Shown piece by piece: positions 23,067 to 32,840 of a DNA stretch of 64,000 nt. Source of the DNA: Reticulitermes speratus (Eukaryota; Arthropoda; Insecta; Blattodea; Rhinotermitidae); NCBI GenBank assembly GCA_021186555.1, contig JAJKFL010000237.1, forward strand, positions 516,558-580,557, read 5' to 3'. The stretch's first letter is position 1; every line of letters starts with the position of its first letter. The notes beneath the pieces were generated by a model that saw only the letters and a list, made by a program, of their open reading frames with translations, searched no databases and was not told the DNA's origin. Made by a program: the position numbers and the translations under genes.

Positions 23067-23746
23067 TATCTGTCTTTCAAAACCTGACGAAACCACTAAT
23101 TTGTATTTTAAATGGCGAAGACTTCAGGAGTGAAACTTTGTCTCATGTCCGCTCAAGTACGGTTTTGTACCAGATCCTGTAAGCATAATGATATACACTG
23201 CAGTGTCACAGCCGTTCCGTCCCTCCTGCCGCCCGTAACCCTCAGCACCACAAGGGAACATACGCAAGACAGCGCTATCTCTGAATTAACGTAAATTACG
23301 CAAGTAGCGTAGCAGGTACCCTGTGAGCGCTCACCACTTGTGCTACAGCCCAAACAGAAATCTCAATACAGCCAACCGCCTCAATAATGGCCCATAGATA
23401 TGCCCACAGTGGCCCTGTTGACTCTGGCAATACATCGCTATGTAAAATACGCCGAGTAACTTTAGTGCCTGGTACAGTGCCAATCAACAGTAACTGAAAC
23501 GAAATTCAGGTACAATCCGATATTGAAAATTCAGGCCTAGATATAATGTCGTACATTTTTTAAAGTAATTTATCTGCAGATTTGGATTTATGTAACTTCA
23601 TGCCGTTTCGACTAGTAGATATATATATATACAATTACAGAAGAGTTGAAACATCATCATCAAGACCGCTATGACAACCTTAAATCTCGAAAGAAAATAC
23701 TCTCTCATTTTAACTGTGCTATTTAACGACTCTGTCAGGTGCTAAG
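23067..23746. other. No feature recognised
   Basis: Only short frames are present and no domain is recognised. There is a (TA)n tract near 23621-23631. Confidence 0.35.
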
Positions 23747-24207
23747 ATTATACAGCGTCGGTGATAAATGAGTATGGAACATTGGTGGAATGATACTGAC
23801 AGGGGAAACTGAAGTATTGGGAGAGAAACATTATACAGCGTTGGTGGTAGATGTATGAATGAGTATGGAGCATTGGTGGAATGATACTGACAAGGGAAAC
23901 TGAAGTACTGGGAGAGAAACATTATACAGCGTTGGTGGTAGATGGATGAATGAGTATGGAGCATTGGTGGAATGATACTGACAGGGGAAAACTGAAGTAC
24001 TGGGAGAGAAACATAAAGCGTTGGTGGTAGATGGATGAATGAGTATGGAACATTGGTGGAATGATACTGACAGGGGAAAACTGAAGTACTGGGAGAGAAA
24101 CATTATACAGCGTTGGTGGTAGATGAATGAATGAGTATGGAGCATTGATGGAATGATACTGACAGGGGAAAACTGAAATGCTGGGAGAGAAACTGAAGTA
24201 CTGGGAG
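23747..24207 (-). repeat. 91-bp tandem array derived from SINE family B, about 5 copies
   Basis: On the minus strand each unit contains AGTACTTCAGTTTTCCCCTG and TCAGTATCATTCCACCAATG then CTCCAT. This is the body of SINE family B (compare the same region at 15550-15600 and 22890-22930). The rest of the unit (TCATCCATCTACCACCAACG) is not SINE. The array abuts the 114-bp array at 24208. Confidence 0.88.
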
Positions 24208-27200
24208 AAAAGCACTCAGTCCGTACCGCGCAGTAAACACACTCCGTCTCATTTATACAAACCAGTCAGTTAATGCTGTACAGTGAAATAATCGCTGTTT
24301 GTTCTGAGATCCACACAAAACACATAAATACAGTCCGTACCGCGCAGTAAACACACTCCGTCTCAGTTATACAAACCAGTCAGTTAATGTTGTACAGTGA
24401 AATAATCGCTGTTTGTTCTGAGATCCACACAAAACCCATAAATACAGTCCATACCGCACAGTAAACACACTCCGTCTCAGTTACACAAACCAGTCAGTTA
24501 ATGTTGTACAGTGAAATAATCGCTGTTTGTTCTGAGATCCACACAAAACACATAAATACAGTCCATACCGCACAGTAAACACACTCCGACTCAGTTATAC
24601 AAACCAGTCAGTTAATGTTGCACAGTGAAATAATCGCTGTTTGTTCTGAGATCCACACAAAACACATAAATACAGTCCATACCGCACAGTAAACACACTC
24701 CGTCTCAGTTATACAAACCAGTCAGTTAATGCTTGTACAGTGAAATAATCGCTGTTTGTTCTGAGATCCACACAAAACACATAAATACAGTCCTTACCGC
24801 ACAGTAAACACACTCCGTCTCAGTTATCACAAACCAGTCAGTTAATGTTGTACAGTGAAATAACCGCTGTTTGTTCTGAGATCCACACAAAACACATAAA
24901 TACAGTCCATACCGCACAGTAAACACCTCTCCGTCTCAGTTATACAAACCAGTCAGTTAATGTTGTACAGTGAAATATTCGCTGTTTGTTCTGAGATCCA
25001 CACAAAACACATAAATACAGTCCATACCGCACAGTAAACACACTCCGTCTCAGTTACACAAACCAGTCAGTTAATGTTGTACAGTGAAATAATCGCTGTT
25101 TGTTCTGAGATCCACACAAAACACATAAATACAGTCCTTACCGCACAGTAAACACACTCCGTCTCAGTTACACAAACCAGTCAGTTAATGTTGTACAGTG
25201 AAATAATCGCTGTTTGTTCTGAGATCCACACAAAACACATAAATACAGTCCATACCGCACAGTAAACACTCTCCGTCTCAGTTATACAATCCAGTCAGTT
25301 AATGTTGTACAGTGAAATAATCGCTGTTTGTTCTGAGATCCACACAAAACACATAAATACAGTCCGTTACCGCGCAGTAAACACACACCGTCTCAGTTAA
25401 CAAACCAGTCAGTTAATGTTGTACAGTGAAATAACGCTATTTGTTCTGAGATCCACACAAAGCACATAAATACAGTCCCTACCGCGCAGTAATCACACCG
25501 TCTCAGTTATACAAACCAGTCAGTTAATGTTATATAGTGAAATATCGCTGTTTGTTCTCAGATCCACACAAAACACATAAATAGTCCGTACCGCCAGTAA
25601 ACACACCGTCTCAGTTACACAAACCAGTCATTTAATGTTGTACAGTGAAATAATCGCTGTTTGTTCTGAGATCCACACAGAACACATAAATACAGTCCGT
25701 TACCGCAGCAGTAAACACACCGTCTCAGTTATACAAACCAGTCAGTTAATGTTGTACAGTGAAATAATCGCTGTTTGTTCTGAGATCCACACATAACACA
25801 TATAATACAGTTCATACCGCACAGTAACACATCTCCGTCTCAGTTATACAAACCAGTCAGTTAATGTTGTACAGTGAAATAATCGCTGTTTGTTCTGAGA
25901 TCCACACAAAAACACATAAATACAGTCCTACCGCGCAGTAAACACACACCGTCTCAGTTATACAAACCAGTCAGTTAATGTTGTACAGTGAAATAATCGC
26001 TATTTGTTCTGAGATCCACACAAAGCACATAAATACAGTCCGTACCGCGCAGTAATCACACCGTCTCAGTTATACAAACCAGTCAGTTAATGTTGTACAG
26101 TGAAATAATCGCTGTTTGTTCTCAGATCCACACAAAACACATAAATACAGTCCGTACCGCGCAGTAAACACACTACGTCTCAGTTATACAAACCAGTCAG
26201 TTAATGTTGTACAGTGAAATAATCGCTGTTTGTTCTGAGATCCACACAAAACACATAAATACAGTCCGTACCGCGCAGAAAACACACCGCTCTCAGTTAT
26301 ACAAACCAGTCAGTTAATGTTGTACAGTGAAATGATCGCTGTTTGTTCTGAGATCCACACAAAACAATAAATACAGTCCGTACCGCACAGTAAACACACT
26401 ACAGTCTCAGTTATACAAACCAGTCAGTTAATGTTTACAGTGAAATAATCGCTGTTTCTTCTGAGATCCACACAAAACACATAAATACAGTCCATACCGC
26501 ACAGTAAAACACACTCCGTCTCAGTTATACAAACCAGTCAGTTAATGTTGTACAGTGAAATATCGCTGTTTGTTCTGAGATCCACACAAAACACATAGAT
26601 ACAGTCCATACCGCCAGTAATACACACTCCGTCTCAGTTATACAAACCAGTCAGTTAATGTTGTACAGTGAAATAATCCTGTTTGTTCTGAGATCCACAC
26701 ATAAACACATAAATACAGTTCATACCGCACAGTAAACACACTCCGTCTCAGTTATACAAACCAGTCAGTTAATGTTGTACAGTGAAATAATCGCTGTTTG
26801 TTCTGAGATCCACACAAAACACATAAATACAGTCCGTACCGCGCAGTAAACACACACCGTCTCAGTTATACAAACCAGTCAGTTAATGTTGTACAGTGAA
26901 ATAATCGCTATTTGTTCTGAGATCCACACAAAGCACATAAATACAGTCCGTACCGCGCAGTAATCACACCGTCTCAGTTATACAAACCAGTCAGTTAATG
27001 TTGTATAGTGAAATAATCGCTGTTTGTTCTCAGATCCACACAAAACACATAAATAGTCCGTACCGCGCAGTAAACACACCGTCTCAGTTACACAAACCAT
27101 TCATTTATTGTTGTACAGTGAAATAATCGCTGTTTGTTCTGAGATCCACACAGAACACATAAATACAGTCCGTACCGCGCAGTAAACACACAGTCTCAGT

Positions 27201-29200
27201 TATACAAACCAGTCAGTTAATGTTGTACAGTGAAATAATCGCTGTTTGTTCTCAGATCCACACAAAACACATAAATACAGTCCGTACCGCGCAGTAAACA
27301 CACTACGTCTCAGTTCTACAAACCAGTCAGTTAATGTTGTACAGTGAAATAATCGCTGTTTGTTCTGAGATCCACACAAAACACATAAATATAGTCCGTA
27401 CCGCGCAGAAAACACACCGCCTCAGTTATACAAACCAGTCAGTTAATGTTGTACAGTGAAATGATCGCTGTTTGTTCTGAGATCCACACAAAACAAATAA
27501 ATACAGTCCGTACCGCACAGTAAACACACTACATCGCAGTTATACAAACCAGTCAGTTAATGTTATACAGTGAAATAATCGCTGTTTCTTCTGAGATCCA
27601 CACAAAACACATAAATACAGTCCGCACCGCGCAGTAAACACACACCGTCTCAGTTATACAAACCAGTCAGTTAATGTTGCACAGTGAAATAATCGCTGTT
27701 TGTTCTGAGATCCACACAGAACACATAAATACAGTCCGTACCGCGCAGTAAACACACCGTCTCAGTTATACAAACCAGTCAGTTAATGTTGCACAGTGAA
27801 ATAATCGCTGTTTGTTCTGAGATCCACACAGAACACATAAATACAGTCCGTACCGCGCAGTAAACACACCGTCTCAGTTATACAAACCAGTCAGTTAATG
27901 TTGTACAGTGAAATAATCGCTGTTTGTTCTCAGATCCACACAAAACACATAAATACAGTCCGTACCGCGCAGTAAACACACTACGTCTCAGTTCTACAAA
28001 CCAGTCAGTTAATGTTGTACAGTGAAATAATCGCTGTTTGTTCTGAGATCCACACAAAACACATAAATATAGTCCGTACCGCGCAGAAAAACACACCGCC
28101 TCAGTTATACAAACCAGTCAGTTAATGTTGTACAGTGAAATGATCGCTGTTTGTTCTGAGATCCACACAAAACAAATAAATACAGTCCGTACCGCACAGT
28201 AAACACACTACATCGCAGTTATACAAACCAGTCAGTTAATGTTATACAGTGAAATAATCGCTGTTTCTTCTGAGATCCACACAAAACACATAAATACAGT
28301 CCGCACCGCGCAGTAAACACACACCGTCTCAGTTATACAAACCAGTCAGTTAATGTTGCACAGTGAAATAATCGCTGTTTGTTCTGAGATCCACACAGAA
28401 CACATAAATACAGTCCGTACCGCGCAGTAAACACACTCCGTCTCAGTTATACAAACCAGTCAGTTAATGTTGTACAGTGAAATAATCGCTGTTTGTTCTG
28501 AGATCCACACAAAACACATAAATACAGTCCGTACCGCGCAGTAAACACACTCCGTCTCAGTTATACAAACCAGTCAGTTAATGTTGTACAGTGAAATAAT
28601 CGCTGTTTGTTCTGAGATCCACACAAAACACATAAATACAGTCCGTACCGCGCAGTAAACACACTCCGTCTCAGTTATACAAACCAGTCAGTTAATGCTG
28701 TACAGTGAAATAATCGCTGTTTGTTCTGAGATCCACACAAAACACATAAATACAGTCCGTACCGCGCAGTAAACACACTCCGTCTCAGTTATACAAACCA
28801 GTCAGTTAATGTACAGTGAAATAATCGCTGTTTGTTCTGAGATCCACACAAAACACATAAATACAGTCCGTACCGCGCAGTAAACACACACCGTCTCAGT
28901 TATACAAACCAGTCAGTTAATGCTGTACAGTGAAATAATCGCTGTTTGTTCTGAGATCCACACAAAACACATAAATACAGTCCTTACCGCGCAGTAAACA
29001 CACTCCGTCTCAGTTATACAAACCAGTGAGTTAATGTTGTACAGTGAAATAATCGCTGTTTGTTCTGAGATCCACACAAAACACATAAATACAGTCCGTA
29101 CCGCGCAGTAAACACACTCCGTCTCAATTATACAAACCAGTCAGTTAATGTTGTATAGTGAAATAATCGCTGTTTGTTCTGAGATCAACACAAAACACTT
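24208..29200. repeat. 114-bp tandem array, about 44 copies
   Basis: The unit runs CAGTCCGTACCGCGCAGTAA, ACACACTCCGTCTCAGTTAT, ACAAACCAGTCAGTTAATGT, TGTACAGTGAAATAATCGCT, GTTTGTTCTGAGATCCACAC, AAAACACATAAATA. The flanks are more uniform than the middle (25.3-26.7 kb), which has many 1-base indels. Variant units recur in blocks: the two-unit group at 27200-27415 reappears at 27878-28096, about 680 bp or six units away, a higher-order repeat. Minus-strand frames of 66-72 aa are artefacts. Confidence 0.97.
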
Positions 29201-29634
29201 AAATACACTGTGTGGGCAGAACGTAGAATTTTTGAATGTTAAACATGGTGGTACATATAGTGACCACTGTACTGTAGAGAGTTCATAATTCGCTCCGGAA
29301 ATAATCACCAATAATTGTATTTGAGCCTTTTTGTTGCGTTCCACGAATCGTTTATACTTGACAAGCAGACAAGTGACTTGTGTGCGGACAGTCAGTATCA
29401 TTCATTGCGTTGAGTGGCGAAGGTCACGAATAGGTGAACGTGATAAACACTGATCACGTAAACATTTGGCAAGTGTGAATGTTTGCCTTTGAATCAGACA
29501 TGGAAACAGATGGCAATTATTCACTTGGCCACTTGTAAAATGCACAGTTATTGGCGCATTTGTCAGATACACCAGTCGTGGGAACGCGACTTTACCAGCT
29601 CTCCAGTCAGTCGTGCGGTCACGCTGCACGTTAC
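29201..29634. other. Junction region; no feature recognised
   Basis: This is unique sequence after the 114-bp array, running up to the putative coiled-coil exon on the minus strand. It would be intronic if that exon is real. Confidence 0.35.
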
Positions 29635-29727
29635 CTGCATTCTCTCCTCCACCTGCTTGTTCGGCAAGCGGAGTGCTGTGGCCTCCTGCTGCAGCTTCTG
29701 CAGCGTGCCACGGTTGGCGCCACTTTG
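29635..29727 (-). CDS. Putative coiled-coil exon (downstream)
   Basis: The minus-strand frame reads GANRGTLQKLQQEATALRLP then NKQVEERMQ, ending at a donor CAG|GTAACG. It has strong heptad-like character and a GC-rich codon set unlike its surroundings. Its frame agrees with the exon at 29771-29927 if the intervening 43 bp are removed. That is very short for an insect intron, so an indel or a single mis-read exon is equally possible. The gene is not identified. Confidence 0.42.
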
Positions 29728-29770
29728 CTCGCAGCCAGCCGCGTCACGACCAGCACGTACAGCCTCGAAC

Positions 29771-29927
29771 CTGAAGTTTCAGCAACTCTTCGCGGTCACG
29801 GGCTTCAGCCAGTTGCCGACACATTTCGGCGTCCTTTGCTTTCAGCGCCCGAATCATTTCGCTGTTCAGCGTCTTCGTGATGGCGTCCTTCTGCCGCTGC
29901 AGGGCGTCCTCGTGGTCACTGTCCAAT
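29771..29927 (-). CDS. Putative coiled-coil exon (upstream)
   Basis: This 157-bp exon starts after a good acceptor (GTGTCTTTGTCTCAG) and encodes LDSDHEDALQRQKDAITKTL, NSEMIRALKAKDAEMCRQLA and EARDREELLKLQ. The peptide is charged, Leu- and Ala-rich and predicted by eye to be a coiled coil. It is GC-rich with no stop codon. It resembles a genuine insect exon more than a transposon. No family is recognised, and the rest of the gene is not in the adjoining sequence, where arrays and SINEs intervene. Confidence 0.5.
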
Positions 29928-29990
29928 CTGAGACAAAGACACACAGACATACAGACAAACTGGTCATTCTGTTTCTAACTGCGCACACAT

Positions 29991-30238
29991 GCGGAGGCCC
30001 GGGTTCGATTTTCGGTCAGTTCATGTGGGATTTGTGGTGGACAAAGTGGCACTGGGACAGGTTTTTCCGAGAGTTCTTCGGCTTTCCCCTGTCAATTTCA
30101 TTACACCGGTGCTCCATTACTTGGAAAAATGAAAAAACTGATCATCTTTGTCTTCGTTATCTTCATAAGGATTGCATAATAAGCCTTAAGGCTGCGGGGC
30201 GTCCGTAGCATCTGCTGCGGGGCCCTTCTAAAAAAAAG
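29991..30238 (+). mobile_element. SINE family B, 5'-truncated
   Basis: It begins at GCGGAGGCCCGGGTTCGATT (B-box) and carries the family body and 3' block CCGTAGCATCTGCTGCGGGG, ending in an A-run. The A-box half is missing. Confidence 0.88.
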
Positions 30239-30344
30239 CCTGTGCACACATGAACATTTATATCTTTGGGGCGTCCAGTTTGAGACTTGGCCGGTACACC
30301 GACTGTCCTGAGCTGTTAGCGGTTTTGTTAAGTCACTTCCAGCA

Positions 30345-30800
30345 AATGTTGGATTACTAGGCCTGCAAAATGTTGGATTACTAGGCCTGCAAAATGTAGG
30401 GTCATTAGGCCTGCAAAATGTCGGGTCATTAGGCCTAAAAAATGTGGGGTCATTTTTTCCAATGGCTCGACAGCCCCTTGGGGGCCTAGGCCGCCTCAAT
30501 TTTTGAAGCTTCACGATCACACACTTTAGACACACACCACACTCGGTAGGACTCCTCTGGACGAGTGATCAGCCCGACGCACAGACCTCTACTTGACAAC
30601 ACACAACACTCACAACAGACAGACATACATGCCCTAGGCGGAATTCGAACCCGCAATCCCAGCTAGCGAGCGGCCGCAGACCCACGCCTTAGACCGCACA
30701 GCCACTGTCCGGTCACTAGGCCTGCCAAATGTCCGGTCACTAGGCCTGTCAAATGTCCGGTCATTAGGCCTGTCAAATGTCCGGTAATTAGGCATGCCTT
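30345..30800. repeat. About 24-bp array split by a SINE
   Basis: Units of the form TAGGCCTGCAAAATGTNGGG occur five times at about 30345-30452 and four times at about 30707-30800 (there TAGGCCTGTCAAATGTCCGG). The SINE of family A at 30453-30706 sits between the two blocks. Confidence 0.85.
30453..30706 (-). mobile_element. SINE family A (tRNA-Ser/Leu-like head, poly-A tail)
   Basis: On the minus strand the head includes GCGGTCTAAGGCGTGGGTCT, a B-box GGGTTCGAATTCC, then ATGTATGTCTGTCTGTTGTG, GTCCAGAGGAGTCCTACCGA and a 3' block GGGGGCCTAGGC in reverse, ending in an A-run. The same family occurs at 49604, 51624, 57011 and 62272, always on the minus strand here. Confidence 0.88.
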
Positions 30801-31374
30801 AAATAAACACACAAAACTTCCTTCTTCCACAAACTTTCCAAATCTCTGTTCACCATCAAACAATCACTCGACGCTCTACCATTTTATAAATACTCAGAAA
30901 GTCGTTAAATAAAGTTCACACAAACAAACAACTGACATTTACCTGTACAAATTCGTTCACCTAAAGACAAGCAATAACACATCATCTTTGTACTCTGCAT
31001 GTGTATATGTATTTATCATACATTTATGTGTTTGCGGTGTCATTTGCGACATGTTTCGTCCTGTACTTGTCTGTCATCAGGGACATCTTTCACACACAAC
31101 AGTCCAAATTACTGCTGCATTTACAATTGTAACATTCGTGTTTAAACGTGACTTTTAGAAGATCTTACGATTAATATTTCAATTCTTGCATTTCGTTTTG
31201 TGTTGCAAGAAGTTAAACTAAATGCAATCCTTCTGCCATATACGGCACATTTCGTGCTTGAATGTTTGCTGAGAGGGAGAATTGAATTGTAGGATGCATT
31301 GATATATGTGACATGAAATGTGCCTGTGACAGACCTGAAGATGGTCCGGGGAACGGACGAAACATGCAGTGTGA
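30801..31374. other. Unassigned; hammerhead-like motif at the array edge
   Basis: No gene is seen. At 31335-31363 the plus strand reads CTGAAGA, TG, stem GTCCG/CGGAC with loop GGGAA, then GAAAC. An opposing relative near 31040-31085 on the minus strand reads CCTGATGACAGAC and GGACGAAACATG. The 22-bp array starts a few bases after the first motif. Confidence 0.4.
31335..31363 (+). ncRNA. Hammerhead-like hairpin
   Basis: CTGANGA and GAAAC strands flank a perfect 5-bp stem GTCCG/CGGAC. Two extra bases (TG) sit between the core and the stem, unlike an active hammerhead. Similar CTGAAGA-hairpin-GAAAC units occur at 12817, 20441 and 22474. Confidence 0.3.
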
Positions 31375-32389
31375 TATGTATATGTACGTATATATGTATA
31401 TGTACGTATATAAATATGTATATGTACGTATATAAATATGTATATGTACGTATATAAACATGTATATGTACATATATAAATATGTATATGTACGTATATA
31501 AATATGTATATGTACGTATATAAATATGTATATGTACGTGTATATGTATGTATATGTACGTATATAAATATGTATATGTACGTATATAAATATGTATATG
31601 TACGTATATATGTATACGTACGTATATAAATATGTATATGTACGTATATAAATATGTATATGTACGTATATAAATATGTATATGTACATATATAAATATG
31701 TATATGTACGTATATAAATATGTATATGTACGTATATAAATATGAATATGTACGTATATAAATATGTATATGTACGTATGTAAATATGTATATGTACGTG
31801 TATATGTATGTATATGTACGTATATAAATATGTATATGTACGTATATAAATATGTATATGTACGTATATATGTATATGTACGTATATAAATATGTATATG
31901 TACGTATATAAATATGTATATGTACGTATATATGTATATGTACGTATATAAATATGTATATGTACGTATATAAATATGTATATGTACGTATATAAATATG
32001 TATATGTACATATATAAATATGTATATGTACGTATATAAATATATATATGTACGTATATAAATATGTATATGTACGTATATAAATATGTATATGTACGTA
32101 TATAAATATGTATATGTACGTATATAAATATGTATATGTACATATATAAATATGTATATGTACGTATATAAATATGTATATGTACGTATATAAATATGTA
32201 TATGTACGTATATAAATATGTATATGTACGTATATATGTATATGTACGTATATAAATATATATATGTACGTATATAAATATGTATATGTACGTATATAAA
32301 TATGTATATGTACATATATAAATATATATATGTACATATATAAATATATATATGTACGTATATAAATATATATATGTACGTATATAAAT
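31375..32389. repeat. 22-bp AT-rich tandem array, about 46 copies
   Basis: The unit is TATATAAATATGTATATGTA CG, with a minor form lacking AAA (TATATGTATATGTACG). It is open on the minus strand in all three frames (374-416 aa), which shows that these frames are not coding. Confidence 0.97.
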
Positions 32390-32840
32390 CACTCACACCG
32401 ATAGTCACTCCTCAGTAGACATAAGCAGTTCAGACAGACATGTTTACTTGTTAAATACAACTTACACACCGCTGAGATATGCTATCGTTATAAACAAATA
32501 TCAGACTGTCACGTGACTCAGTTTATCCTGCACTGTCTTACCATTGCCTGCTCTTACGGAGCTCAAACTTTTGTAATGTTCACAATAGCCAATCATTGGA
32601 CTTTATTCAGAGCCAGCTGAGTCCATACACACGTCATATCTGTCATAAAAATCTTTAATATTGTCCTCCTGAATATGTCTGCATTTTTTCCCTTGAAGAT
32701 TTTCTACGAAAAGTGTGTTACACCGCACACCGTTTGTGCATGTCTCAGTTCTCTCCTACATTCTTGGTGACGTCACACGGTTTTGGCGCCATAAAAGAAG
32801 AACTTTACTGTAGGAATGTTTTGTATACAGAAGAGCCAAA
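32390..32840. other. No feature recognised
   Basis: This is unique-looking sequence between two arrays. No open frame, RNA or repeat can be supported. Confidence 0.35.

Noticed and set aside
24208..29200. Possible CRISPR-like array
   Set aside because: Copies are contiguous with no variable spacers between constant repeats. The genome is eukaryotic and the structure is that of a satellite. The same holds for the other arrays.
29483..30208. 241-aa plus-strand frame
   Set aside because: It runs antisense through the coiled-coil exons and then into a SINE. The C-terminal part (CGGPGSIFGQFMWDLWWTKW) is SINE family B translation.
31142..32408. Three overlapping minus-strand frames of 374-416 aa ([11 protein letters not shown] type)
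   Set aside because: All three frames are open through the same AT-rich 22-bp array, which cannot be coding in each. It is low-complexity sequence.
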